A stretch of 64,000 nt of DNA. Origin: Sesamum alatum. Taxonomy: Eukaryota > Streptophyta > Magnoliopsida > Lamiales > Pedaliaceae. Made by a program: the position numbers and the translations under genes. Under the pieces are notes generated by a model, which made no database searches, had not been told where the DNA came from, and worked only from the letters and a program-made list of their open reading frames with translations. Within the stretch, counting starts at the first letter, position 1, and each line of letters starts with the position of its first letter. The stretch covers positions 20,754,979-20,818,978 of the forward strand of contig JACGWO010000011.1 of the NCBI GenBank assembly GCA_034509735.1. Direction: 5' to 3'. Shown here piece after piece: positions 10,531 through 20,818 of the stretch.

Positions 10531-11968
10531 TTAGATATTCTCTTGATAAGAAGTCAGGAAGACTATTAGTCTTTCCTTTAATATGTTCTATTGTAAAATT
10601 AAATGGAGCTAAATGTGCTTGCCATCTAGCAAACATTTGTTTAGAAACATCATGCTTAAAGTCTTTGTTAAACATAAACTTAGCAGCAGAACAATCTGTT
10701 CTGATAATAAATTCTTGGTTTAATAAGTCATCTTGGAATTTTAAAACACATTTAACAATAGCAAGAACTTCTTTAGCCACTGTAGCATAATTTAATTGGG
10801 CTGCTTTCCATTTTCCAGAATGGAATCTAACTAAATATTCTTGTTTATTATTATCGATTTGTTTTAATATTCCTCCAAATCCTATTTCAGAAGCATCTGT
10901 TTCTATTATTTTCTTCCAATTAGGATTTGCTAGTGTTAGACATGGTAATGATTTAACCTTCTGTTTTATTAGCCTAACTGCTTTAGTGTGATCTTCTGTC
11001 CATTCCAATGGATTTTTCTTGAGCCTATCATATAATAATGCTGTGTCTTGTGCAAGATTTTTGTAATATGGAGCTATATAATTTAGGCTTCCTAAAAATC
11101 TCTGTAATTGAGTTCTATCAATAATTTTATCCGGAAATTTATCTGCAAATTCTATGCATCTGTTAATGGGAATTATTTCTCCTTTTTCGATATTGTGACC
11201 TAAAAATCTTATCTTAGTTTGGAAGATACTCATTTTTGGTTTAGATATTACTAATCCATTTTGAATGACTATCGTTTTAAACATTTCTAAATGTTTAAAG
11301 TGGTCTTCTATGTTATTGGAGAAGACTAAGATGTCATCAATATAAACAATAATAAAGTTCGAGAATTGGTTAAAAATATCATTCATGATATTTTGGAATT
11401 CTGAAGGTGCATTTTTCAGACCAAAAGGCATAACATTCCACTCATAATGGCCAAAAGGAACTGTAAATGCAGTTTTATATCTATCTGATTCACTTATCTG
11501 AATCTGCCAATATCCTGATTTTAAGTCAAATTTTGAAAAAATTATTGCCTTATGCAATCTATCTAAAAGATCTTTTTTATTGGGGATTGGATACCTTATC
11601 CATTTTAAAACTTTATTGAGGGGCTTATAATTGATAACAAGTCTAGGTCTCCCTCTTTCCTGTTCTGCATGTTTATTAACATAAAAAGCAGTACATGACC
11701 AAGGTGATTTAGAGGATCTAATTAGTTTTTTATCTACTAATCCCTTAATCTCCTCTTTGCATAACTCTAGATATTCGGAATTCATCTGACAAGGTCTCGT
11801 CTTAGTGGGAATATTTTTTTCTAAAAACTCATTTTCATATGGGAGGCTTACAATATGTTTCTTTCTATGCCAAAATGCATTAGGGTGTTCATTACATGTC
11901 TCAAGTTCGAATTTATTTTGAACCATTTTAATTTTTTGCTTGTAATTTTGGATTTTGAAGTAATTCAT
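10511..11968 (-). CDS. Viral reverse transcriptase/RNase H (copy C, inverted)
   Basis: The longest open RT frame in the window, 485 residues, including protease-RT linker sequence missing from copy A. It has the same RT and RNase H motifs as copies A and B (SKFDLKSGYWQI, YIDD, ETDAS, LPDFLSREY). Visible differences are few, for example TKT instead of TKA before RPC. Its 5' neighbour at 12127-12768 is the protease, which would belong to the same polyprotein but is separated by a frameshift near an A run at 12151-12157. Confidence 0.93.
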   Translation of the reverse strand: MNYFKIQNYKQKIKMVQNKFELETCNEHPNAFWHRKKHIVSLPYENEFLEKNIPTKTRPCQMNSEYLELCKEEIKGLVDKKLIRSSKSPWSCTAFYVNKHAEQERGRPRLVINYKPLNKVLKWIRYPIPNKKDLLDRLHKAIIFSKFDLKSGYWQIQISESDRYKTAFTVPFGHYEWNVMPFGLKNAPSEFQNIMNDIFNQFSNFIIVYIDDILVFSNNIEDHFKHLEMFKTIVIQNGLVISKPKMSIFQTKIRFLGHNIEKGEIIPINRCIEFADKFPDKIIDRTQLQRFLGSLNYIAPYYKNLAQDTALLYDRLKKNPLEWTEDHTKAVRLIKQKVKSLPCLTLANPNWKKIIETDASEIGFGGILKQIDNNKQEYLVRFHSGKWKAAQLNYATVAKEVLAIVKCVLKFQDDLLNQEFIIRTDCSAAKFMFNKDFKHDVSKQMFARWQAHLAPFNFTIEHIKGKTNSLPDFLSREYLNEHRHW

Positions 11969-12126
11969 CTATCTGTAAAGAATTGATTTCTTCTTTTATG
12001 AAACAGATTTGATTTGTTTTAGAAATTATTAAATCTCTTATTTCATTAATAACTTTATCCATTGGTTGAGTAATAAATTCAAATTTTATTATCTCATCTT
12101 CAAATGTTCCTATTATACCTTTGTCA

Positions 12127-12768
12127 TTAATGTTTTTTATTGGGAAAATCTTTTTTTAGAAAGGGTGTTCCTAAGATTATATCATTTGTTAAATCCTTAA
12201 TTAGTAGGAAACTCATAGGGATACATTTTTTATTATTACATATATAAGCTTTTGGGATTTTAAAACTTATGTTTAATTTTTGCCCATTGGCAGAGGATAA
12301 TGAATGAGTTGTTTTTTCAAAGTATTTGGTTGGTATTAATCCTTCTTTTATACAATTAATATCTGCCCCACTATCTACTAGAGCAGTAAATGTTTTTCTA
12401 AAATTATTACTTATCAATAAGTCAATCTTTATATTCCATTTTTGACTGGTCACTACCTCTAATGTAGATAGGAAATTATCCTCAATTTTCTCTTTACTTA
12501 ATTCAATGAATTTGTTATTTTTGTCTATTTCTAATATTTCTATTCTAGTAGTAAGAGTCTGATTATATTTCTTAATATTTTTTATTTCTTCTTTTAATTT
12601 TTCAACTTCTAATTTTAGATCTTCTGCAGTGGAAGGGTTATCTTTAATGGTTTGTTTTTCTCTGAGTATTTTTTTAACTTCAGTAATTGTATAGGGTTCA
12701 AATGGTTTACTAATTAAGTTTTCATATGTCTGATTTGACTCAGAAGATGAACCTCTATTGTTATCCAT
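12127..12768 (-). CDS. Viral aspartic protease, N-terminal part of polymerase ORF (copy C)
   Basis: 213 residues: a charged N-terminal helix with coiled-coil character (residues 28-80), then a retropepsin-like domain with catalytic LVDSGAD near residues 130-136 and the second conserved block DIILGTPFL near 190-198. It cleaves the viral polyprotein. This is the only protease copy in the block, since copy A starts downstream and copy B has it deleted. The frame ends early at 12127, a likely frameshift within the A7 run at 12151-12157; the linker to RT is open in the next frame. Confidence 0.88.
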   Translation of the reverse strand: MDNNRGSSSESNQTYENLISKPFEPYTITEVKKILREKQTIKDNPSTAEDLKLEVEKLKEEIKNIKKYNQTLTTRIEILEIDKNNKFIELSKEKIEDNFLSTLEVVTSQKWNIKIDLLISNNFRKTFTALVDSGADINCIKEGLIPTKYFEKTTHSLSSANGQKLNISFKIPKAYICNNKKCIPMSFLLIKDLTNDIILGTPFLKKDFPNKKH

Positions 12769-12772
12769 TTTA

Positions 12773-12965
12773 AAAATCGCTGCCCTCCCTCGCTCTGATG
12801 GCGATTCCGTCGCCCATCGCAGCGAGGGAAGGCGATGTGGCCGCCCTCAACTGGGCGAGGGAGGGCGACGCCATCGCCCAGACGGGGGACGGCGATGTTG
12901 GGGGCGGAATGGGTAGGGTGGGTGGAGAGGAGGGTAGGGGGGTGGGAGGGGGGGCAGGGGTTTAT
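12773..12965. other. GC-rich patch with inverted repeat and G-run tract
   Basis: The GC content jumps well above both neighbours. GCCCTCCCTCGC near 12781 is the exact reverse complement of GCGAGGGAGGGC near 12857, and GGCGAYG-type words recur. From 12900 to 12960 the plus strand has at least six runs of three or more G, a strong G-quadruplex candidate. The open frame at 12835-13041 is compositional and I do not call it a gene. Confidence 0.7.
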
Positions 12966-13728
12966 TATTAACTTTTTTAATAATAATTTTTTAATTATAA
13001 ATTATAATAATATGTATATTATAGGTAATTTGGTATCATAAGGGTATCTTAGTTATTGTCTCAAAAAAATCAAGTTTAAGTTGACCAGAGGATGGTACGA
13101 GTCTTTGTTTATAACATGGGGGTGATTTTTGATATTTAATTTTTCATAGGAGTTTTTTTATATTTTCTCATATCACGGGGATTAAAATGAATTTAACCCA
13201 TAATGATGTCTTCCCTCCTCTATCATCTCACTTTTTCTATCTAATATTTTTATTGTTTCTGTTTTTTGCTTATTCTTTTCAATCACATAATTTTAGTTTA
13301 AATTAATTTTTATTTGACTTATCATAAATTAATAAATACTTAGATAATTAAAAAACTTAATTCATCAAATATTTTAATAAATATGCAGAAGAGGCTGGTT
13401 ATTAATTGTTAATGCGGGCCTAATAAAACAAATCTCACTACTAGAATGATTTTAAAGCACAAATATACTATCCGAACTACTCAATCGCGTACGGCCTACC
13501 CAAAAGAAAATAAGTTAAAATAAGAGAATGGATGAAAAATTGAGTTAAAATTTTACTTTCACTTCTTCTCTTGCTCCAAATCTTCGTATTTCTTCGCAAT
13601 AAAAGTCCCTCTTCAATTTCCCACACTTAGTTTTGACAAAATTTTATTTTTGTAAGACCCTAAAATGGCACAAAAGAGAAGGTGAATGAATTTACCAAAC
13701 TCAAAGATTAGTGTTTAATATTATTTTT
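12966..13728. other. AT-rich intergenic DNA
   Basis: I see no gene. The phrases around 13100-13200 (G-run followed by T-rich, then TATCACGGGG) resemble plant repeat ends, and 13651 starts with TGTAAGACCC, a possible LTR-type end without a partner. Confidence 0.4.
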
Positions 13729-14154
13729 GGGTAAACTACAGCTACCTATATTGAAGTTTGACATAATTACAAATACTATTTCGTTGTTTGATAAATTACA
13801 AATATCCTGCTGAAATTCGTAACCGTCAAACAAAAATTTATTTCCATCGAAATTTTTATGGGCGAACTAACCAAAATGCCCTTATGTACTAAATTATTTT
13901 TTATTTAATTTTAAAAATTTTTGGACTTACAATGCACAAAGAGGTGTTTTAAGTGTTTTACACATAAAAGCAATAATGCAATTTGCCTCAACTGATTTTT
14001 TTATAATTTTAGAAAAAAAAATTAAGGGCAAAATGGTCAATTTTAGGCCTTTGCGTAAAAAATTACAAATTTCAGGGGGGTGTTTGTAATTTTTCAAATA
14101 ACAATGGAGTATTTATAACTATGTAAACCTCAGGGGAGGTGGTTGTAATTTATC
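13729..14154. mobile_element. MITE-like element
   Basis: The left end GGGTAAACTACAGCTACCT and the right end, whose reverse complement is GATAAATTACAACCACCT, form imperfect inverted ends. AT-rich 9-bp flanks (13720-13728 and 14155-14163) agree at 7 of 9, so the target duplication is only suggestive. Confidence 0.5.
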
Positions 14155-14198
14155 TTTTATTTTTTATATGTTTTTAGTTTGTAATGGTTAACTTAATT

Positions 14199-14633
14199 CA
14201 CTACAAGAAAATGGAAGATTAGCGACAAAAAAATCTAGTGACAATTTTAATATTGTCAATAATTGTATACATTTAGTGACAAGAATGTTTATTTTGTCAC
14301 AATAATGAATTTTATGATTTTAATCATTACTATTATTTTATAAAAATTATTATTAGTGACAAAAAAAATGTGCACAAAGTTGTCACTAAATACAATCAGT
14401 GACTCATGTATAGTGACAACCTAGTGATAATAAATATTTGTTATCACTATATTATATTGTCACTATAGATGTGTCACTAATTGTATTTAGTGATAATTTT
14501 ATACACCATATTTGTCACTAATAATTATATAATGACAAGATAAAAAATATTGTCACTTAATACATATTTTTAGTTACAACTTTTAAATTATCATTTAATA
14601 TTTTGTCCACTAATATCATATTTTTTTGTAGTG
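14199..14633. mobile_element. Non-autonomous CACTA (En/Spm-type) element
   Basis: It begins CACTACAAGAAAAT and ends ATTTTTTTGTAGTG, the inverted ends characteristic of CACTA elements, and is flanked by the 3-bp duplication ATT at 14196-14198 and 14634-14636. Inside, the words AGTGACAA and TTGTCACTA recur many times in both orientations, like CACTA subterminal repeats. It has no transposase. Confidence 0.85.
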
Positions 14634-14636
14634 ATT

Positions 14637-15699
14637 TCTATTCTTTAATTTTTTTTATTTAAGTTCACATTATATTATTTAATTTAGTTTATTGAAGTTA
14701 ACTTTTTAAATTTTTACTTCTACTTATTATAATAAATTCCTAAAAATATATACTGCAATATGCATAATTTATGCACACTAAAATTTGATATATTAAAAAT
14801 AGAAAAAAACAAAAAAGATAGAACAAAATCAAGTTTCGAATTCAGAGCACCTGCAAATTTTGAATCAGGATTAGATAATTATTTAAACTACCCAAAAGTT
14901 CGGCGCCCAACTCGAATTACTCAAATCCCTAATAACCAACCCGATGCCCGCCACTGATTGTGACCTTCACAATTCATCGCCGGCTGTCGTCTTCTTTTCT
15001 TGGCTATCCGAACTGTCAGGGTCATGATGAACCCAAAATCCAACTATTAATTATGGAGAATATATATATATATATAAATATATATTACATTTATATTATT
15101 TATTAAAGAAAAGATTCTTTAAGAAACATTATGGTTGGTAGAATATTTATTTCTCTACGCATAATTATTCTTTATTAATTATATTATCAATAATTTACTA
15201 CTCATATATTTACAAATTAATTATACACGCAAATTGAATGTGATTTGATGGTTAATATAACATGATATAAAATTTGATCAGATTTTTTATTTCAAATCAT
15301 ATTGTATTTTCTAACTTACATAATGTATACATATCATATATAAAATATTACGTAATTTATTTTATTTAAAAAAATATTTTTCACATGTTATGGATACATT
15401 AAAAATAATAAAACAGGAAATATAATATATATTATATATAAAGGAAAGTCCTTTTTTATTTACAAATGGCGGTTATGACATCGCGACACCAATTTTTTGG
15501 TTTTATCGATAATACTCCTAAAATTAATTTTTTTTTTATTTTTTAAAATATAATGTGTTGAGTAATATATATTTTATATTTAATAATTTTAAACTTTATA
15601 ATACTTTTTTATATACACATAAAAACAGTGTTAATCTAAAATAAAAAATTCAATTCGAAATAATACCACCAACCAATCATTTTGTGCATGTGGGGAGAG
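14637..15699. other. AT-rich intergenic DNA
   Basis: I see no supported gene. It holds (TA)n near 15060 and a GC-richer scrap at 14880-15030. The 65-residue frame at 14760 has no recognisable features. Confidence 0.4.
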
Positions 15700-15995
15700 T
15701 GACAAAGGAATCACTCTGCACAGCCCAGATAGAACGTGCAGCCACTACTGACTGTCCACGTGCCTCCAATCGACGGCCCCTAACATGTGTCAGGGGCCTT
15801 TATGATCAGCTGTGACAGAGAGGATCTTTTCCTCCGCCTCATTGATTTAATCCTAATACTATATTCTCTCTCTCTCTCTCTAGATATATATATATATATA
15901 TTGCTTTGAAGTTTGAAATATACAGAGGAAAGAAGAGCAAATTGTGTTACGATTTTCATCAATTTTTTTGTTTTTGTTTTTTTTTTTTGAAGAAA
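15700..15995 (+). promoter_or_regulatory. Promoter and 5' UTR of the AG-peptide gene
   Basis: A G-box CACGTG lies at 15757-15762 within a GC-richer island. A (CT)n tract followed by (TA)n at about 15865-15900 may serve as Y-patch and TATA region, and a T-rich 5' UTR leads to the ATG at 15996. Confidence 0.5.
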
Positions 15996-16526
15996 ATGGA
16001 AATTCCGAGATTGTTGTTTGTGGTCGCAGTTTTTGCTGTTGTTTCAGTAGTCTTGGTTGTTCCTCCCGTCAATGCTCAAGTCTCCGCGCCGGCTCCTGCT
16101 CCGTCAAGCGATGGTATGTTCTATTCTCCCTTCTTGTTTTGCAAAAATCTGATTTTCTGTTTGGATCGAAGGATTTGGGGTACTGCGATTTTGAAGTGAT
16201 AGATACAAATCTGAGTTGTTGAGATTTGTTTGGATAATTTCTGTTTAATAACGGAACTCTACGTCTTTTCTCACTAATTTTGAGCTGTTTTCCGTTTCGC
16301 ATTTGCATATGAAATCCTCAATTTCAAAATCCAATCCAACAAAACCTACGTTTCTTCTGAAGATACAATGTATATACACTTTAATGAAGAATGTTTTGAA
16401 TTTGAATTTCTTTTTAATTTTTGGTTTTTTGGTGGTGTGTGTGTGAGTACAGGGGTAGCGATTGATCAAGGAATAGCGTACTTGTTGATGCTGGTTGCTT
16501 TGGCCGTCACTTACATCCTTCATTGA
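15996..16526 (+). CDS. Arabinogalactan peptide (AGP16/AGP20 type)
   Basis: A GPI-anchored cell-surface proteoglycan peptide. Two exons, 15996-16113 and 16453-16526, give 63 residues; the intron has GT at 16114 and AG at 16451-16452 and splits a Gly codon. Residues 1-27 are a signal peptide ending NA before Q28. The mature part is tiny, QVSAPAPAPSS, with Ala-Pro repeats for hydroxyproline arabinogalactan. Residues 40-63 form a C-terminal hydrophobic GPI signal with the family hallmark IDQGIAYLLM and a final LH. Signal peptide, about ten mature residues and GPI signal are the full plan of an AG peptide, and the length is normal. No defect is seen. Both nearest neighbours are transposon debris. 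Confidence 0.93.
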
Positions 16527-16870
16527 TTCATTTGAGTGAAAGCTTATTATTCTTTCTCAAGTTGATTTGATTCATTATTCTGTATGTTCGCCAATTAACA
16601 GTTTCTTGTTTCTTCATTTATTTTTTCGATTTACTTGTTTATTCCTTCCTTCCCCATCTTCTGCACACATTATTTAGCAGTCGCTCCCACGTAATTTTGT
16701 TGTTGGTGACAGAGAAAAGTTTTTATTTTTATTTTTATTTTTCTACTCTGGCACCCAATAAATACGTCTAGACGTTCAAGATTCGAATGCAAGACCTCAA
16801 TTAAGAAAAACTTAAGACTACTTGGAGCATCCACTATTTGTCTAGATGACCTTGAAATAAGGGAAGAAAA
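16527..16870. other. 3' flank of the AG-peptide gene
   Basis: 3' UTR and intergenic DNA with T-rich stretches; no further gene is seen. Confidence 0.4.
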
Positions 16871-16871
16871 G

Positions 16872-17131
16872 AGTAAATTACATCGACATATGTTGAGATT
16901 AGATATAAATACACAAACATTCGTCTTTTTTTTCTCCCAAAATTATAATTAAGCTTGTTGAGGGTGTAGTTGTAGTTGTAATTATAAATACATTTTATAT
17001 CATTTGCAAAAAATTACATAAACATAGGTAGGTTGCACTGTCACCCCTAAAGGAGTATATTTATAATTTTGCCAAAGACATGAATATTTTCGTATTTAGA
17101 CATAATTTGGAGATGTGTCAAAGTAATTTAT
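16872..17131. mobile_element. MITE-like element, decayed
   Basis: The left end AGTAAATTACATCGACATATG and the reverse complement of the right end, CATAAATTACTTTGACACAT, are imperfect inverted copies. Internal phrases resemble the better preserved MITE at 53886-54085. No clear target duplication. Confidence 0.45.
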
Positions 17132-17149
17132 GAAATGAAAATGTTGAGT

Positions 17150-17529
17150 TGTGCAAAATCATAGAACAAAATTGCAGAGGAAGCCATTGGAGATTTAGAG
17201 AAACCTTTTCATTATATTGCAGAGTGATTTCAAAATTAAAATTGAAAGCGGGAAGATTTCCCCTTTAAATACAAGTCAGCCAACAACTGAAAGCTCCAAC
17301 TACCCCTAACTGACTAATCGCTAACGTGGACCAATCCGAGCAAGAATAATTGATTTGGCAGAAGGCATAAAACGCATTCTATACTATTTAAAATAAAACG
17401 TAACTAACAAAATAACGCTTCTTCCTTCTTCAATGTGTCTATCCTTTATCAAGCAAAGTTATAGAGTTGGAGACACTCTGTTGAACCTCTTCAATGGCCT
17501 AGGCTGTGCCTGCACATGAATATTCAACA
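17150..17529 (-). repeat. Probable 3' LTR of copia element X
   Basis: On the minus strand, a copia RNase H C-terminus is followed by a purine tract TTGTGGGGGGC and then TGTTGAATATTC, a typical PPT to LTR start at 17529. The far end is placed at TG 17150 (CA on the minus strand), which is less certain. Confidence 0.5.
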
Positions 17530-17867
17530 GCCCCCCACAAGTGGGACTAGGGACAAGGGTAGCCAGACCCAACTTGGATAGTAAGGAACCAAAGGCCTTG
17601 AGATGAAGAACTTTGGTGAACACATCAGCCACCTGCTCAGCACGGCAAATAAACGAAGGTACAATAAAACCATCCTTATACGAAATACGTACAACATGGC
17701 AGTCGATCTCAATGTGCTTCGTCCATTCATGAAAGACGGGATTCGCCATGATATACAACGCCACCTTGTTGTCACAATACAAAGTGATCGAAAGTGAAAC
17801 AAAAACATCAAAATCACTCAAAAGGTAAGATATCCAACCTCCACCGTAGATCGGGAAACGGTGGACT
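17459..17867 (-). pseudogene. Copia RNase H, C-terminal half
   Basis: Minus-strand similarity to Ty1/copia RNase H: a TVSRS-type segment near 17860, LYCDNKVAL near 17775, then NPVFHEWTKHIEIDCHVVR and the C-terminal QVADVFTK and LLSKLGL. The gene is cut at 17867 by the gag-only LTR element; its N-terminal half continues at 21662. The reading frame also runs into the 3' LTR. Confidence 0.85.
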
Positions 17868-18709
17868 TGTAACGCAAATTTCGTGTTTCTGAATTTATTG
17901 AAATAAGAAAAATATTACAAATGATTTTTGAATTTAATCAAATGTTTTGTGGGTGCGAAATCTCTAGTTTAAGCCTTTGATTCTTCACAATCTTCAATTT
18001 CGACAACTTCGAAGGAGGAACTTGACGTTTTGATTTTCTTCGACGTTGACTTGGATCTTCAATAACGTTAATTGGGGGTCTTTTGATTTATTCCCGAATT
18101 AAACGCTATAATTTTGGAAGACTTAACTTGAACTTTTTGTGTTTTTTGGTGGAATTGAAACTGTAATCTTCCGCCAAGGTGGATTTGTACTTTGATAACG
18201 TTAATCCGCTGGTCCTTTGACTTGCTCTCGAATTAAATGTTAGATTTGGATGATTTCTGCGACGAATGCCTTGAATTTTGCTTGAACGTCGTGGATTCTC
18301 CTTGACTTGTGCTTGAGAGGATTTTGAAGCTTCTTGAATGCTCTCTTGCTTGTTCTTTCAATTATTTGTGTGTGTCCTCAATTATTAGAAAATCACCCCT
18401 ATTTATAGTTGTAGGGTGAAAGACTTTGTCATATTTACTGGATGACGTGGTGCGATTTGATTAGCCCTTCATAATTTGTTTGACATTTATTTTCCTAATT
18501 ACAAGATGTGATTTAGACTTACCAAATCAGTGGTATTTGCTTCCTTTATTGGCAAGGCAATATTCAGATTGTCTTAAATACTTCAATTCCATACATGGCA
18601 ATATATAATTTATCCATCAATAAATATTTCATTTTATAAAATATAAAATTGATGAAAAATATATAGCACATGTCAATAAATAATTGACAACAAATTTTGC
18701 CCGCCTACA
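17868..18709 (-). repeat. 3' LTR of gag-only element
   Basis: 842 bp, ends TG/CA, homologous to 20819-21661. Its U5-like half is also similar to the LTR at 52859-53760 in the other orientation. Confidence 0.9.
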
Positions 18710-18950
18710 AATGCCCCCTCGAGACTTGTTCACGAATTGCAACAAAGCGAAAGAGTGAACATGTCTCGAAATTATTTCTTCGCACGAGATTTTATTTCTT
18801 CTTCTTCCTTCTTCTTCTTCTTCTTCTTCTTCTTCTTCTTTCTCTTTCTCTTTTTCTTTTTTTCAACATGCGATTGAACTTGAAAAAGAAATTTCAAGCT
18901 ACCTACGTACCCCATTGAGAGGATCAAGTTATAACGTAGTTCAATCATAA
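18710..18950 (-). other. 3' internal end of gag-only element
   Basis: The purine tract at 18710-18720 is followed by a (CTT)n microsatellite at about 18795-18845. The 73-residue frame here is compositional, not a gene. Confidence 0.6.
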
Positions 18951-18956
18951 AAATAT

Positions 18957-19571
18957 GTAGATAGTTTAGACTCGTATCAAGGAGCGTTCAAATTTGATTT
19001 TGTAGATAGTTTATACTCATATCAAGGAGCCTTCATTTGACATTTTTGAATTTGATAGATAGTTTATACTCGTATCAAGGAGTCTGCATTTGACTTTTTG
19101 AACTTAGTAGATAGTTTATACTCGTATCAAGGAGTCTTGAATTTGTGGATAGTTTATACTCATATCAAGGAGTCTTCATTTGAATTTGAATATGGTAGAT
19201 AGTTTATACTCGTATCAAGGAATCTTGAATTTGTGGACAGTTTATACTCATATCAAGGAGTCTTCATTTGAATTTACAGACAGTTTATACTCGTGGCAAA
19301 GAGTTTTGAATTTGTAGATAGTTTATACTCATATCAAGGAGTCTTCATTTTAATTTGAAAATAGTATATAGTGTATACTCGTATCAAGGAGTCTTCATTT
19401 GAATTTGTAGATAGTTTATACTCGTATCAAGGAGTCTTCACTTGAATTTGAATATGGTAGATAGTTTATACTCGTATCAAGGAGTGCTTGAAGGAATTTC
19501 AGTTGGGAGTTTTGATAGTTTAACCTCATATCTAGGAGCATTATTGACAGTTTAGGCTCTTATCGAGGAGC
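18957..19571. repeat. Tandem repeat, about 14 units, in gag-only element
   Basis: Units of about 32-56 bp share the core GATAGTTTATACTCGTATCA followed by AGGAGTCTT and a variable TTTGAATTTG spacer. The last two units (from about 19515) are the most diverged. Unit length variation comes from the spacer, not the core. Confidence 0.9.
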
Positions 19572-19575
19572 GTAA

Positions 19576-20749
19576 TTAAGGTTTTCCGTATGATGTGACA
19601 TCTTCTTCTTGTCCATCTTCATCAGTGCCAACGCTCAAGTATTCTTGTTCGTCAATATTCATGCTTATCTCAATGGCATGTGCACGGGTGGCTAATTCTC
19701 CAAAAGTTTTTGGTTTGATTCCTTGAAGTATGTAGCAAAGCCCCATTTCATTCATTGGATGCATATCTCAATTGCAGAAGTTTCAGACAAAGTATCTTTG
19801 CAACTGAGGCTCAAATTTTTCCAGCGATTGATATAATCAATGACGGGTTCTTCCTTCCATTGGTGCGAGTTTGTGAGCTCGATCATCCTGACTGTTCCTC
19901 TGATGCTGTAAAAGTGGTTGAGGAACTCTTGTTCCAATTGCCCCCAACTATCAATTGAGTTAGCTTCCAAGTCAGTGTACCAGTCAAATGCATTCCCTTC
20001 CAAAGATCGGACAAATTGTTTCACGAGATGATCTTTGTAAGTCCCCGCATTGTTGCATGTTTCGATGAAGTGAGCTACATGTTGTTTTGGATTGTCCTTG
20101 CCATCAAACTGTTGAAACTTGGGAGGTTGATACCCAACTGGCATCTTCAGATTACCAATTCTTTGTGTATATAGCTTCGTATAAGCCATAGACGATTTAG
20201 AGCCTCCATCGAGTTTGTCTTTAATAGTCCCCATGATGAACTCTTTCAATTGGTCAATAGGAATCAACCCATCTGAGGAGACTTGCAACTCTTTTGTTGA
20301 TGACTTCTCCCTTTCGTTGGTTTGTTGCTTTTGGGATGTTTCAGCTTCGTCGTGGCCCTCAACTTGTTTTCCGGCTACATAACTGGTGTCAGTATTATTT
20401 ATCTTGTTCATCAATTTGTTGATTGAGAGTCTTGCTGTTGAACATGCTTTGCTAGCCTCTCTATGGCCCTCGTCAAGCTTGCAATTTGTTCCTCCAAGGT
20501 TGTCGTATTTGTCACCATGACAGGAGCAACGCTTGATGTCGAGGGGGGAGTAGACGAAGAGGAGTCATCCTTCAGGTCTCTATCATCTTCATTAGTCTTG
20601 TTGAGATGGAGTAGGTTTTTCTCAACTTCATGGAAAGTCATCTCAGGGTATGTTTGCAACTTCTTTGACATACTTTTGGTGATGACTCCGATACTGTCAT
20701 TTGAACTTGAAGCATCAACTTTGAGCACCGGAATCTTGTTGGCGGCCAT
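19576..20749 (-). pseudogene. Retrotransposon gag, broken
   Basis: Gag-like capsid gene read leftwards from ATG 20749. The first part (112 residues) is Ser/Thr/Asp-rich with a coiled-coil segment. After a slip near 20412 the second part (20414-19752) contains the Retrotrans_gag domain: YTKLYTQRIGNLKMPVGYQP, FDGKDNPKQHVAHFIETC and FVRSLEGNAFDWYTDL, ending near LSCKD. A third piece, 19764-19576, continues in another frame. No zinc knuckle is seen. The breaks suggest this copy is dead. Confidence 0.85.
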
Positions 20750-20818
20750 TGCGAAACTTCCAAAACTTTGGCGAAGAGATGAGAGGTAGATAGGGTCCCA
20801 CTGGGCGTGCTAGAAATT

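Larger units (their letters stand above)
160..12772. mobile_element. Rearranged endogenous pararetrovirus (Caulimoviridae)
   Basis: Integrated, non-replicating copies of a plant pararetrovirus. The block has four segments: 160-436 (minus, piece of the 3' ORF), 437-7950 (plus, reverse transcriptase through promoter, leader and primer site to coat protein), 7951-10392 (plus, reverse transcriptase to 3' ORF) and 10393-12772 (minus, small ORF through protease). The joints at 436/437, 7950/7951 and 10392/10393 are direct virus-to-virus joins. Equivalent positions in the first two plus-strand copies are 7,510 bp apart, and about 811 bp of protease region is missing between them, giving a unit near 8.3 kb, normal for the family. 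No integrase is seen, as expected. The genus is not assigned; the separate ORFs and the 3' ORF suggest an endogenous florendovirus/petuvirus-like group, which is inference. Confidence 0.93.

Noticed and set aside
160..12772. Complete, replication-competent virus
   Set aside because: As sequenced, the movement, coat and 3' ORFs are all frameshifted, protease is missing from both plus-strand copies, and order is disrupted by inversions.
12835..13041. 68-residue GC-rich ORF
   Set aside because: Composition-driven in a G-run tract, with no domain or splice signals.
18957..19571. CRISPR-like array of regular repeats
   Set aside because: The host is a plant, repeat units vary in length, spacers are similar to each other and the array is inside an LTR element.
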